In this document: one piece after another, positions 28,449-37,399 of the stretch
Layout of the letters: every line of letters begins with the position of its first letter
Position numbering within the stretch: position 1 is the first letter of the stretch
NCBI RefSeq assembly: GCF_030372765.1
Contig: NZ_JAUCMW010000002.1
Span: 261,285-325,284 of the forward strand
Reading direction: 5' to 3'
Origin: Labilibaculum sp. K2S
GTDB lineage: Bacteria > Bacteroidota > Bacteroidia > Bacteroidales > Marinifilaceae
Length of the DNA: 64,000 nucleotides
The notes under the pieces: generated by a model
Told to the model about the DNA's origin: nothing
Databases searched by the model: none
What the model saw: only the letters and a program-made list of their open reading frames with translations
Position numbers and translations under genes: made by a program

Positions 28449-29671
28449 ATACCGAATATACGATCGCATATATCGTGAGAAAATACACAAGACCTAGTAT
28501 TTATCCAAAAATAGTGACTTCAAAGCCACTTTCATCATTTACTGAAGATGAAAAAAAAGCTATCCTGAAAAAATACAAACGCTGGTATGTTTACTATTCA
28601 TTTGAACATCCAACGGCAAAAACAACAACTGGACAACCTAAAAAAGTTCCACAAACTCCCATCTATTTTAATGTAAATCAAGATTACAAAGACTTTGACG
28701 AACGATTAAAGTTTCTGAAAATGGTTCGAAACAGTATTGAGAAGCTTTTGAAAGATGGATTTTCCCCCTACGAAACAGGAGAAACAGCAAGCGAACACAC
28801 CGCACTTTCGGCACTGGACTTTGCTTTGGAGATTAAAAGGCCGGAAGTAAAGGGAACTACCTTTTCAGGTTACGAAACTAAAATTAACCTGTTCAAAAAA
28901 TACATCAAGAGTCAGGGATATTCTCATTTATCAATAAAGGATATCAATAAAAGTATTGTTACCCAATACCTGAGAACGATAAAAAACCCTACCAACAGAA
29001 ACAATACAAAAGGGGCTTTAAGTGCTATTTTTACAGTTCTTTCCAGCGAAGATTTAATACCCGTTAACTTTATAAAAGAGATTCAGAACTCAAAAAAAGA
29101 AGAAAAACCCGTAAGAATCTATACCGAGGAAGACGTGACCGAAATATCAACACTCTTAAAACAGCACGACCAAACACTTTTGATGTTTATAAAATTTGTT
29201 TCGTTTATGTTTTGGCGGCCTATTGAAATCCTTCGTATCAGACTGGAAGACATCAATTTTGAAAGAAATACGATTTCGGTTGAAACCAAAACAAAATCAA
29301 GCAAAACCAAGATTATTCCCAAATTATTGATTGACGAACTAGCAGAATTTGCAAAGGGAAAAACAGGCTTTTTATTCAAACCTGATAAAATTGAGAACTG
29401 GGATTTGTCCGAAGAAGACAAACGAAAATATTTCACCAGAAGATTTTCCAGATTCAGAGAGAAATACAATATCAGCAAAGATTTTAAGCTGTATTCATTC
29501 CGACACACCTACATTACTAAAATCTATTTAGAACTACGTAAAACGCTTTCCAAGCACGAAACAATACAACAATTGAGCCTTATCACAGGACACGAAAGTA
29601 AAGCTATCTTCAATTACATTCGAGTTAATGATGTTGAATTACCAGAAGATTACAGTAGTTTTTTGGAATAG
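28424..29671 (+). CDS. tyrosine recombinase, element integrase
   Basis: 415 residues from the ATG at 28424; the frame is open back through the tRNA but that part is not protein-coding. SAM-like N-terminal DNA-binding domain (about 150-240) followed by the catalytic domain: Arg in FWRPIEILRI, Lys in KTKSSKTKII, Arg in LYSFRHT (with Tyr in place of the usual box II His), His in ITGHES, and the nucleophile Tyr in FNYIRV. It lies right beside the att site and should integrate and excise the element. A partial, diverged copy occurs at the other end. Confidence 0.93.
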   Translation: MAKIIDLLHTEYTIAYIVRKYTRPSIYPKIVTSKPLSSFTEDEKKAILKKYKRWYVYYSFEHPTAKTTTGQPKKVPQTPIYFNVNQDYKDFDERLKFLKMVRNSIEKLLKDGFSPYETGETASEHTALSALDFALEIKRPEVKGTTFSGYETKINLFKKYIKSQGYSHLSIKDINKSIVTQYLRTIKNPTNRNNTKGALSAIFTVLSSEDLIPVNFIKEIQNSKKEEKPVRIYTEEDVTEISTLLKQHDQTLLMFIKFVSFMFWRPIEILRIRLEDINFERNTISVETKTKSSKTKIIPKLLIDELAEFAKGKTGFLFKPDKIENWDLSEEDKRKYFTRRFSRFREKYNISKDFKLYSFRHTYITKIYLELRKTLSKHETIQQLSLITGHESKAIFNYIRVNDVELPEDYSSFLE

Positions 29672-29740
29672 ATTTAACGAATATCAATTCTGCTGTTTTT
29701 TTGAATATGTAATTATTAACTAATACTCACTTTTAAATAT

Positions 29741-29761
29741 GTAACTTTTAAGTTACCTTTG
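29741..29761 (+). promoter_or_regulatory. promoter and operator of the toxin-antitoxin pair
   Basis: Perfect palindrome GTAACTT-TT-AAGTTAC (29741-29756) overlaps the -7 element TACCTTTG (29754-29761). A TTTT at 29731-29734 lies 19 bases upstream as -33. The ATG follows only 4 bases after the -7 element, so the mRNA is leaderless or nearly so. Antitoxin binding to the palindrome would block the promoter. Confidence 0.65.
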
Positions 29762-29765
29762 GCGT

Positions 29766-30122
29766 ATGGATAGAATAAGAGAGGTTATTGCTTACGAAAA
29801 TCATTTCGAAGATTTTTTAAAGGAGCAACCTAGTAAGGTGCAAGATAAAATCTTTAAAATCATAGAGATTATTGAAACTTACGAAAGAGTTCCTGTACAA
29901 TATCTAAAAGCAATAACAGACACCAACGGACTCTACGAAGCAAGAATAAAACTGGCTTCAAATATTTGGCGTGTATTCTGTTTTTTCGATAAAGGTAAAC
30001 TGGTAATCCTTTTAAATGGTTTTCAAAAGAAAACACAAAAAACACCGAAAAAAGAGATAGACAAGGCTTTAAAATTAATGAACTCGTATTACGAAGAAAA
30101 AGCAAAAGAAGATGAACACTAA
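29766..30122 (+). CDS. HigB-like toxin (RelE superfamily, phage Gp49-like)
   Basis: 118 residues with the family pattern: N-terminal helices, PVQYLKAITDTNGLYEARI, then SNIWRVFCFFDKGKLVILLNGFQKKTQKTP, typical of HigB/Gp49-like mRNA interferases that cut mRNA at the ribosome. It overlaps the antitoxin gene by 11 bp. Toxin-first order is typical of higBA. It may stabilise the element in the host. Confidence 0.9.
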   Translation: MDRIREVIAYENHFEDFLKEQPSKVQDKIFKIIEIIETYERVPVQYLKAITDTNGLYEARIKLASNIWRVFCFFDKGKLVILLNGFQKKTQKTPKKEIDKALKLMNSYYEEKAKEDEH

Positions 30123-30402
30123 AAGCTGGGCAAACATTAAGGATAGCGTTTACGGTGCTAAAGGAACCGACCGAAGAGATGAGCTTGAAAGAGATTTTGA
30201 AGCTACTAAAATAGGATTCCTTTTACGTAAAGCTAGAGAAGATAAAAACATGACTCAAAATGAATTAGCTGAGCTTGTAGATAAAAAGCGCACCTACATT
30301 TCAAGAGTTGAGAACAATGGCAGTAATTTAACTCTAAAAACTCTTTTTGATATAGTTGAAAAAGGTTTGGGCGGTAAGGTTAAAATTCAAATTGAATTAT
30401 AA
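30112..30402 (+). CDS. HigA-like antitoxin, XRE family
   Basis: 96 residues with an HTH_3 domain (GFLLRKAREDKNMTQNELAE, RTYISRVEN) preceded by a 40-residue N-terminal segment. It follows and overlaps the toxin gene. It likely neutralises HigB and represses the pair through the palindrome at 29741-29756. Confidence 0.9.
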   Translation: MNTKSWANIKDSVYGAKGTDRRDELERDFEATKIGFLLRKAREDKNMTQNELAELVDKKRTYISRVENNGSNLTLKTLFDIVEKGLGGKVKIQIEL

Positions 30403-30438
30403 AAAGATATCAATAACATTGGAAGCAATAAAAAAAGA

Positions 30439-31803
30439 AGCCGTATCCCATGAAGTGTGTAAGTAAAGTTATTCTGATTTTTTCGGAGCCCTTTTCTAGC
30501 TCAAGAAAAAAATTGGAAATAACTTTACGTTAGTCTCATATTAAAAGCACACTTATTATGGAACCAAAAGATTTATTGACCGATGAAATTTTAAAGCAAT
30601 TCAAAACAGGAAAACAGCTAAATGACTTTCTGATGCAGGTTCAAAAGCGAGGCATTGAGAAAATGCTGGAAGGGGAACTTGATGATCATTTAGGTTATGA
30701 GAAGCACGAAAAGTCAATTGCCGAGAACTCCAGAAACGGCTATGGAACAAAGAAAGTGCGAACAAGTCTGGGAGAGTCTGAAATCAATGTACCCCGTGAT
30801 CGGGATGCTAGTTTTAACCCGATGATTGTCCCCAAGCGTGGCAGTATGGTTGAAGGTCTGGAGAATATCATTGTATCGTTTTATGCCAAAGGAATGAGCA
30901 ACAGTGACATTGAACAGCAAATTCGGGAACTCTACAACTTTGATGTTTCTGCCAGCACGATATCCCGTATTACCGATAAAGTAATTGGAGACATTGTGGC
31001 CTGGCAAAACCGCCCATTAGAACCGGTTTATCTAATCGTTTGGATGGATGGTATTGTCTTTAAGGTGAGGGAGAATTCTAAGATCATCAACAAAACCATC
31101 TACATTGCCGTAGGACTCCGAAGAGATGGACTTAAGGAAGTCTTGGGACTATGGCTGGGTAAAAATGAATCCTCGGCTTATTGGTTGAGTGTTTTAACAG
31201 ACATGAAAGCTCGTGGACTTGAGGACATACTAATTACCGCAACAGATAATTTAAACGGATTCACAGATACCATTCGTAACGTATTCCCACTGGCAACAAC
31301 TCAAATCTGTGTGGTTCATCAAATCCGAAACACCTGCAGATACGTTGTATGGAAAGATAAGAAGGAGTTTACAATGGATCTAAAACTCATTTATGGTGCT
31401 CCTACTAAAAATGCAGCAGAGGCTGCCTTAGAGGATTTTGCCAACAAATGGAATTCAAAGTATTCCTATGCAGTAAAGAGCTGGCGGGAGAATTGGGAAG
31501 AACTGACTGCTTTTTTTGAATTTCCTCTGGAGATCAGAAAAATCATTTACACCACCAATTTAATCGAAAATCTGAATGGTAAAATCAGAAAGTACACAAA
31601 GAACAAATTGTCCTTTCCTTCTGATGATGCAGTAATGAAATCGGCCTATCTGGCCACAAGGGAAGCGACCAGAAAATGGACGATGCCAATTCAAAACTGG
31701 GGAGTGATACTCAATCAGTTTTTAGCTATATTTGAAGAAAGGGTCAGACTTAACTAAAGTCTAACCCTGGAAATATCACTTACACACTTTGCGGGACAGT
31801 GTC
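30439..31803 (+). mobile_element. IS256-family insertion sequence
   Basis: Imperfect terminal inverted repeats: the left end (30439 on) and the reverse complement of the right end (to 31803) share TCCC and AAGTGTGTAAG within 25 bases. An 8-bp A-rich direct repeat (AAAAAAGA at 30431-30438 and 31804-31811) would be the target duplication, though low complexity makes it weak. The right end abuts the late-operon terminator. Confidence 0.75.
30558..31757 (+). CDS. IS256-family transposase
   Basis: 399 residues starting [46 protein letters not shown] and the DDE-type core ([34 protein letters not shown]) match the IS256 mutator-like family. Complete in length, with no frameshift, so probably functional. 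Confidence 0.95.
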   Translation: MEPKDLLTDEILKQFKTGKQLNDFLMQVQKRGIEKMLEGELDDHLGYEKHEKSIAENSRNGYGTKKVRTSLGESEINVPRDRDASFNPMIVPKRGSMVEGLENIIVSFYAKGMSNSDIEQQIRELYNFDVSASTISRITDKVIGDIVAWQNRPLEPVYLIVWMDGIVFKVRENSKIINKTIYIAVGLRRDGLKEVLGLWLGKNESSAYWLSVLTDMKARGLEDILITATDNLNGFTDTIRNVFPLATTQICVVHQIRNTCRYVVWKDKKEFTMDLKLIYGAPTKNAAEAALEDFANKWNSKYSYAVKSWRENWEELTAFFEFPLEIRKIIYTTNLIENLNGKIRKYTKNKLSFPSDDAVMKSAYLATREATRKWTMPIQNWGVILNQFLAIFEERVRLN

Positions 31804-31805
31804 AA

Positions 31806-31831
31806 AAAAGAGAGCCGTTAAGCTCTCTTTT
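31806..31831 (-). terminator. late-operon terminator
   Basis: AAAAGAGAGC (31806-31815) pairs with GCTCTCTTTT (31822-31831); on the minus strand the hairpin is followed by U residues just after the stop of the 31837-33666 gene. Confidence 0.85.
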
Positions 31832-31836
31832 GTCGT

Positions 31837-33666
31837 TTATGGGTTTCTTTCTTTATAATCCTGCATTAATTCATCAAAAGTTGCAAGGGCATTTTTCCAG
31901 TATTTGTAAATGATAACTTTGGAATAATCGAACTGTTCTTCATCTAAAGGAATATAAACCTTTATTACTCCCCATGTAACCATATAGTTCGACTGTGGTT
32001 TAATATTCGGGCTTGCTGATATTGTAACATTTACTGTCTGAATCTCTTCAATGTGGTTCATGTTAGTACCCATATGAATGTAACAATACTTTCCTTTTAC
32101 AGGGGTGTATGAACCGCTAAAAGTTTTAATACTCCCATAGAGTGTTTCTTTTGGCAGTACAGAACCATCGGGCAAACCATCCCAAATCGCTCTGGTAATC
32201 TTGATTGTTCTGTCTCCGCCAATAGGAACACCAGCAAAGTTAAGAGCGTTGTTCGTTTTATTGTAGCTGATTTTAAAGTCAAAATCAAAATCCTGCAAAT
32301 AGCGTAGATTGTAATAGGTCGGATTCATTGAGCCAATCGAGGTAATTTGTTTTAAACCATTACTCTCTATGTATTCAGCCCCGTAACCATCGACCGGAGT
32401 TTCACCAAATGTTTCCAATAATGCCGTTTCCCAATACCGCCACATCGTTACAAATTCTTCTCTCCATCCGTCTGTGTTTACTGGTAGCTTTGCCCTTATC
32501 TGAGCAATACAGATTTTTTGATCTGTTTGTTTTGGTTGCAGTTTAATGGGTGAGCCGTCAGCCTCTATAATATATTCACAAGCAACTTTAGGAGCCTGAT
32601 CACTTTCAACTTTTGCCATGATACCGAAATGAACCATTTCAGGCGAACCTGCAAAAGCATTGACAGGCAAATCAACGGTTCCCAATTGGAGTGCGTAAAT
32701 TGCCCCTGTACTGGAAATTTCAATCGGAATTTGAAGAAAACCGTTTTCATCTGCACCCCTTGGCGTTACACGAATAAAATTCTTATCATCGAAATTCAAA
32801 TCAAGCTGAAAGTTTTTCCGTATGGTGTAATTGTGCCGGATCGGATTCAATGAAGCTGGAACGGTTAACACCTCCCCGTTTTTCTCAATGGTGTAATTGT
32901 CAATTTCCACCGCTTCCGGTGCTGTTGGTTTTATTCTTTCTTCTGCCGGTGCAAGTGCTTTTTTCCAGTACTTATGAATGACAAAATCTTTAGCCTTTGG
33001 CGCAGTTCCATTTGCCGGAACGAATACAGATACCTGCATGATTGGAATTTGAGCATCGGTGGACTTTGGTTTAACCAAAACAGGAGAGCCTTGATCATTG
33101 AATGAAAAAACCATGTAAGTACTCAAAATGTCTGTGTCCGAAACATTCGCATCCACTACCCAATGAACACGCTTTCCCTTTCCTTTGTTATCGAAAACCG
33201 AAAAACTTAGTTTTTGATTCAAGATGGAAAGGTATTTTATCACGCCGTCATAAGCTATCTTTATCGTACGGGCACCACCCAAAGGAGTCAATTGCATGTC
33301 TTTGCCGTCAAAAGACAAATCAAAGTCAAAATCCTCTAAAATTCTCATATTTGTTCGCATAGCAAACATCGCTTCGGGAACACTTAGGTTATTTACGGTT
33401 TTGAAAATTGAATAGTCATCGGTATTGATAATAGTAGGTTTGGGAATTATCGGCTGTACCTCTTTTTCCAGCAAATCAAACCAATTGCTTTCCTTACTAA
33501 ATTTATAGATCGCCCAACCGATTTTAACCTTGGGATCGCCCGAAGCGTCCAAAACTTTTACCTCTTGGCCGTCCTCCATTTTTTCAGAAGCCTGATCTCT
33601 TAATGCTATGTTTTTATAAATTTCATAGCTTGATTCTCCGGTAGTTGATGGTTTAGATATTCTCAT
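31837..33666 (-). CDS. three-repeat beta-rich protein, spike or attachment candidate
   Basis: 609 residues, no signal peptide. After an N-terminal segment of about 80 residues there are three tandem modules of about 170-180 residues. Each has a Y-x-I start, a NP-x-x-Y-N-(L/I)-R or related segment, FDFDLSFDGK-like text, P-(L/R)-G-(G/A)-x-R-T-I-K-I, a V-H-x-x-x-x-A strand, and ends in (K/R)YW(K/E)xAL. It is the last gene of the late operon and overlaps the zincin-RecA gene by 14 bp. Repeats of this kind suit a spike or receptor-binding protein; this is inference and no family is recognised. Confidence 0.65.
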   Translation of the reverse strand: MRISKPSTTGESSYEIYKNIALRDQASEKMEDGQEVKVLDASGDPKVKIGWAIYKFSKESNWFDLLEKEVQPIIPKPTIINTDDYSIFKTVNNLSVPEAMFAMRTNMRILEDFDFDLSFDGKDMQLTPLGGARTIKIAYDGVIKYLSILNQKLSFSVFDNKGKGKRVHWVVDANVSDTDILSTYMVFSFNDQGSPVLVKPKSTDAQIPIMQVSVFVPANGTAPKAKDFVIHKYWKKALAPAEERIKPTAPEAVEIDNYTIEKNGEVLTVPASLNPIRHNYTIRKNFQLDLNFDDKNFIRVTPRGADENGFLQIPIEISSTGAIYALQLGTVDLPVNAFAGSPEMVHFGIMAKVESDQAPKVACEYIIEADGSPIKLQPKQTDQKICIAQIRAKLPVNTDGWREEFVTMWRYWETALLETFGETPVDGYGAEYIESNGLKQITSIGSMNPTYYNLRYLQDFDFDFKISYNKTNNALNFAGVPIGGDRTIKITRAIWDGLPDGSVLPKETLYGSIKTFSGSYTPVKGKYCYIHMGTNMNHIEEIQTVNVTISASPNIKPQSNYMVTWGVIKVYIPLDEEQFDYSKVIIYKYWKNALATFDELMQDYKERNP

Positions 33667-35401
33667 TTTTCACTAATTTTTTATTGAATACATTATAAAC
33701 TAAATCACAGGTATTGTAGCGGTTTTTCTCGCATTCGGCAAAACCGCCTTTTGCAACCTGAATCACAATGGAACTGTCATATTCGCTCATGATTCCACCC
33801 CGTACTGTTCCATTTGTGGTACTTTGGAAAATCACCAGCCAAATCACCTTAGGGTATTTTTCGATTAACCGACCGAAATCGGATTGATTCAGATTGTCGA
33901 GTTTTCCCCATGAATCAATGGCAATCACATCATACTGCTTTGCGTATTTTTCCAGTTGTTCCAGATCACTTTCAGCACTTACACTTACATTTTTGAGTGT
34001 TTTTTTCTCGATGTAAGAAATGTAGTTTCCGAATAACTCTGATTGCGGCGACACTTCCAGAGAAAGAAACAATGACTTCAGATTCCTGCCGGCAAACAAA
34101 TTGATCAGCTGACAAAGCAAACGGGTTTTGCCGGCTCCCTTCTCCCCTCTGAGAACCACCGAAAATCGATTCCGCTCAAAGCCTCCAATAAATTTACCCA
34201 GTGCCCCGCCAAGAGCTGTTATTTGGGTGTTTGCTTTCCACTTAGCAAGATTAATCACCGTTTTATCTGCTGTTTTGGTTTGGGTATGGCCTAATAAAGT
34301 GAGCTGTTTGGCCTGTGGTTTTGACTGTGGCTTGGTCTGCTTTTTTGCTGTTTTTTCCACCGTCTTTTTTTCCTGAGTATCCGAAGCCCTTTTGCGCATG
34401 GAATCAGGAACCAATTTTTCAAGATCAATATCTTTTAAAAGGTATTCCGCTGCATCACTGGCAAAAGAGTACGCTTCCAGCAAAGAATGATCTACATTTT
34501 TAGTGCCTTTCAACCAGCCTTTTAAATACACCAGTGAATTCTGACGGTTGTATTGTAAGCCCAATTCCTCACAAATGATCATTGCCCCCATTTCTGCAAC
34601 CAATTCTTCATTGGCATAACCAAGACTTTTCCCTCTCCCCAATCGTTTCGGGTTTTGAGTCGAGTGAGTGATTTCATGGAACAAAACAGAATAGTAGGAT
34701 TCAATCTTTTTGAACGTATCAATCTTTACCATGTGAATGGATTCTATATTGTAGTCCATCAATGAATGTTTGTAATGGCAACTATCCGCCTGATCGTAGT
34801 AGAGTTTTGGAATCCGCTTTCTTTTCACCAGTTCTTTGATGAAATTTTCAACGTATTGATTCAATTCCAGCTTTTCAAAATGCTGAATTTTTAGTGCCGG
34901 TTTTTTAATTCCGCTTACATATTCAAGGTTAATTGCCCTGTGGTATTTAGGGAGAAAGTAATCTGCCGGCCTTGGCGTTTTGTTTGCCTTATCTTTCCAC
35001 ATGGGAACATAGGAAACAACCTGCACCGTTTTGCTTTTATCTTCTATGGTTCCACCATCTGCCGTCAGTTTTTTAAGGGTAATGAAAAACGGGTTTTTAT
35101 TACTGTTTAAAGCCAGAGAAAGAATGTTGGAAAGGTTTTTATACACTCGTCCGCTAATGTTCCTGAATCCGGAAAGAAGCTTTCCCGATTCATCAAAAAT
35201 CAAACCTGCTTTCCAAGGCTTTTCCCATTTTGTAAACAGGAAATCCTTGATATCATTTAGAAGCTCAGTTTTAAACTTCTCTTTGTCTTCGCTCCATCCT
35301 TCGAGCGAAACGTCAAGTATCCCCTTTAATATACCACTAAGGCTAAGCTTTTGGGATTGCTTAGCCTTAGTTTTTGGTTCTGTATTGAATAATCCTAACA
35401 T
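33653..35401 (-). CDS. ArdC-like zincin fused to a RecA-like ATPase
   Basis: 582 residues. The first 310 residues match the ArdC/DUF1738 layout: N-terminal ssDNA-binding part, then a zinc metallopeptidase with FHEITHSTQNPKRLGRG and the downstream Glu in YANEELVAEMGAM. A Lys/Gln-rich linker (about 335-375) leads to a RecA/RadA-like ATPase with Walker A GEKGAGKTR, FLSLEVSP, Walker B VIAIDSW and a C-terminal EKNRY. ArdC proteins protect incoming ssDNA from restriction; the fusion to an ATPase is unusual and could serve DNA entry or packaging (inference). Confidence 0.75.
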   Translation of the reverse strand: MLGLFNTEPKTKAKQSQKLSLSGILKGILDVSLEGWSEDKEKFKTELLNDIKDFLFTKWEKPWKAGLIFDESGKLLSGFRNISGRVYKNLSNILSLALNSNKNPFFITLKKLTADGGTIEDKSKTVQVVSYVPMWKDKANKTPRPADYFLPKYHRAINLEYVSGIKKPALKIQHFEKLELNQYVENFIKELVKRKRIPKLYYDQADSCHYKHSLMDYNIESIHMVKIDTFKKIESYYSVLFHEITHSTQNPKRLGRGKSLGYANEELVAEMGAMIICEELGLQYNRQNSLVYLKGWLKGTKNVDHSLLEAYSFASDAAEYLLKDIDLEKLVPDSMRKRASDTQEKKTVEKTAKKQTKPQSKPQAKQLTLLGHTQTKTADKTVINLAKWKANTQITALGGALGKFIGGFERNRFSVVLRGEKGAGKTRLLCQLINLFAGRNLKSLFLSLEVSPQSELFGNYISYIEKKTLKNVSVSAESDLEQLEKYAKQYDVIAIDSWGKLDNLNQSDFGRLIEKYPKVIWLVIFQSTTNGTVRGGIMSEYDSSIVIQVAKGGFAECEKNRYNTCDLVYNVFNKKLVKNENI

Positions 35402-35403
35402 AC

Positions 35404-35649
35404 TTAATTGAATAAACGGTTGAAGAATCCTTGTTTCTTTTCAGGGGTTTTATTTTCCTGATCCTGATCGGTTTTTGTGTCAATCTCAATGGAACCGCCT
35501 TTTTTGGTTTTGATATCCTTGATCTCGATACGGGTCTGCTGAGCCGGAATTTGATTTTTTCCGTATTTGTATCCGATTGCCGTTCCAAAGCCTAAGCCCG
35601 TGGTGAGCAAAAGAATTGCTGATAGTATGGTAATTTTTCTTTTGAGCAT
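35404..35649 (-). CDS. small one-helix membrane protein
   Basis: 81 residues: a Gly-rich transmembrane segment at about 6-26 (ILSAILLLTTGLGFGTAIGY), then a charged tail ending QGFFNRLFN. It ends 3 bp before the zincin-RecA gene. Such proteins are typical of virion-membrane or holin-type functions; unknown family. Confidence 0.6.
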   Translation of the reverse strand: MLKRKITILSAILLLTTGLGFGTAIGYKYGKNQIPAQQTRIEIKDIKTKKGGSIEIDTKTDQDQENKTPEKKQGFFNRLFN

Positions 35650-35661
35650 GATGTTTGAATT

Positions 35662-35892
35662 TTAGTAGGTTTTTGCTGATGTACTTACAAATTGTTCCGA
35701 GGCGACTGAGCCGATACATGCACAGGTAAGTATGACCAGTTGCTGAATGTATTCAATGGGAATTTTAGTGATCGTTCCAATAAGTATAAAAACAATTAAG
35801 ACCAGGGAAATCTGCCTTTTGAAACTCGGATTTCCTTTTACGTCCTGAAAGGTCTTTTTCAGCCAGTAACTCTGCGTTGTCTTGTTTTCCAT
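35662..35892 (-). CDS. small membrane protein
   Basis: 76 residues with hydrophobic segments at about 27-42 and 48-65. It overlaps the next upstream gene by 128 bp in another frame. Both frames keep plausible membrane segments, so both may be used. It could be a holin or a virion-membrane protein; not recognised. Confidence 0.5.
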   Translation of the reverse strand: MENKTTQSYWLKKTFQDVKGNPSFKRQISLVLIVFILIGTITKIPIEYIQQLVILTCACIGSVASEQFVSTSAKTY

Positions 35893-36064
35893 TGTTGATT
35901 TTGTAGGTAATGATTTTGATATCCGCTTTGATTTCGGCCTGTTGCAGTAATATGGTTCTTAGTGTTGTATCGGTTTTGTACAACCAGATAAAACAAAAAC
36001 ATATTAAAAACACAATCAAGCTATGTTCTTTAGAGAAAAACCCTTTGATTTCTGTTGTTGTCAT
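35765..36064 (-). CDS. small membrane protein overlapping the next gene
   Basis: 99 residues with a clear helix at about 14-30 (LIVFLICFCFIWLY) followed by a helical polar tail. The last 43 residues overlap the 76-residue gene and look like an off-frame read-through (GLNCFYTYWNDH), so the functional part may be the first 55 residues. Lies 16 bp after the muramidase gene. Confidence 0.45.
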   Translation of the reverse strand: MTTTEIKGFFSKEHSLIVFLICFCFIWLYKTDTTLRTILLQQAEIKADIKIITYKINNGKQDNAELLAEKDLSGRKRKSEFQKADFPGLNCFYTYWNDH

Positions 36065-36080
36065 TTGCTTTTTTTATTGG

Positions 36081-36674
36081 TTAAAAAAAAACAGTCAAAC
36101 CAACTAAAGCAAGCAATCCAAAAGAAACACCCGCCGTACTCAAATGAGATTTCAGGTAGGCAATCCGGTTCAGCCAGCCTCTTTTAAACTGCGGTTGTTG
36201 CTGAGCCAGTCTGTTAATGAAATTTTCCCGCTCAATCAATAAATTTCCTGCGATATCATCCTGATTGAAACGAGCCATTGCCGTTAGTGTCTTTTCTCCT
36301 ACAATTCCATCCACCTGAAGGAATGCACCCAAACGATTCAGGACTGTTTGCAAATCTTTCACGGCTTTGCTTTTGCCGGAATTCACTGCATAATCAAAAA
36401 GCTGATTGGCTACCACCTGAGACATAAAACCACATTTCAGAGGTGACCAGAACTGTGCTTTGTAAAACTGCATAACTGACATGCTCAAATAGGAGAAAAA
36501 AGAATTTGTTTTGATGGGTTTTGCCTGTTTATCCAGAAACGCCCATCCTTTCCAGTCGGGAAAGGATACTCTTGAAATTCCTGCATAGGTTTCCCCGCCT
36601 TTGTCAAGTGGATTGTTTGAGTAGCCTCCCTCCATTTGTTCTGTAATGTGATAACTTATTCCAAATTGTGCCAT
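36081..36674 (-). CDS. GH108 N-acetylmuramidase with C-terminal membrane anchor
   Basis: 197 residues. The N-terminal GH108 motif EGGYSNNPLDKGGETYAGIS holds the catalytic Glu; the following FDYAVNSGKSKAVKDLQTVL and VDGIVGEKTL form the predicted peptidoglycan-binding 3 domain that normally follows GH108. A hydrophobic segment closes the protein (VSFGLLALVGLTVFF, about 180-195), which is unusual for a soluble endolysin and suits a membrane-tethered or virion-borne lysin. It cuts the beta-1,4 bond in peptidoglycan for lysis or entry. Confidence 0.88.
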   Translation of the reverse strand: MAQFGISYHITEQMEGGYSNNPLDKGGETYAGISRVSFPDWKGWAFLDKQAKPIKTNSFFSYLSMSVMQFYKAQFWSPLKCGFMSQVVANQLFDYAVNSGKSKAVKDLQTVLNRLGAFLQVDGIVGEKTLTAMARFNQDDIAGNLLIERENFINRLAQQQPQFKRGWLNRIAYLKSHLSTAGVSFGLLALVGLTVFF

Positions 36675-36678
36675 GTAT

Positions 36679-37233
36679 TTAAATTGTTACTCCGATTTTA
36701 CTTAGTATTTCTCTTACTTTTCCCATTTCTCCTGTGTTCAGTTCATAGCTTAACTCAGAGGCTAAGTTTCTGCGCCTTGGCATTCCGTATTCTCTGGATA
36801 CCAGTAACCAATCCGAACTGTTTTTCAAAAGCTTCAAACTGGCGTAAACTGCGCTTTCGTCCGTTCCTTCATCCCAGAGGTTTTGTGACCATTCCGGCTG
36901 AGTGTTTAAAAAAGCCTGAAACAAGCTGTTTGCGATGTTCTTGGCTGACATTTTGGACAGGCTCGGATTTTGCTTCTGATCTCTTAAGGCATCACTGATA
37001 TCTGCCCTTTCCTTGCTTTCTTCTGCTTTGCGCTCTTCGTTCCATTTCTGACCGGTAACACTTTTGAACATATCGCCCATGCCGGAAACCATTTTATAAC
37101 CCAAAAACAAAGCTCCAAAAGCTCCAAGAGCCATAGCAATATTTACTGCTGTTTTGCTTTTTGAATCCAAAGAGGAATAAGCTTGTTTCCCCTTTTTGGC
37201 GGTTTGGATTGCTTTTACGGGTAGTCCTAGCAT
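36679..37233 (-). CDS. membrane protein with annexin-like C-terminal repeat
   Basis: 184 residues. A helix at about 30-50 (IAMALGAFGALFLGYKM) is followed by a charged linker and a C-terminal domain with ANSLFQAF-GTDESAVYASLKLL-REYG-NLASELSYEL, a pattern resembling annexin-type repeats seen in Bacteroidota phage and conjugative-element proteins (from memory). It starts inside the stop region of the 56-residue gene (7-bp overlap). Likely a virion or cell-envelope component; role not known. Confidence 0.6.
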   Translation of the reverse strand: MLGLPVKAIQTAKKGKQAYSSLDSKSKTAVNIAMALGAFGALFLGYKMVSGMGDMFKSVTGQKWNEERKAEESKERADISDALRDQKQNPSLSKMSAKNIANSLFQAFLNTQPEWSQNLWDEGTDESAVYASLKLLKNSSDWLLVSREYGMPRRRNLASELSYELNTGEMGKVREILSKIGVTI

Positions 37234-37397
37234 AATCTACGGTGTTTGTGAGCTAGTTTTAAAAGCTTATTCATATCCTTACCTGAACCTTGAAAGAATT
37301 CAATAATCCGCAAGGACTGATCGTTTAGGGACTTTCCGAAGCTTTCTAAAAGTTCGGCTTTCTCTTTTTTATTGAATGTTTTTTTTTCCTCTGCCAT
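37227..37397 (-). CDS. small basic helical protein
   Basis: 56 residues (MAEEKKTFNKKEKAELLESF to HRRLC), predicted all-helical and basic. The ATG at 37397 lies 3 bp after the stop of the upstream gene and the end overlaps the start of the next by 7 bp, so it fills the only gap in the late operon and is likely real. Function unknown. Confidence 0.6.
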   Translation of the reverse strand: MAEEKKTFNKKEKAELLESFGKSLNDQSLRIIEFFQGSGKDMNKLLKLAHKHRRLC

Positions 37398-37399
37398 GT

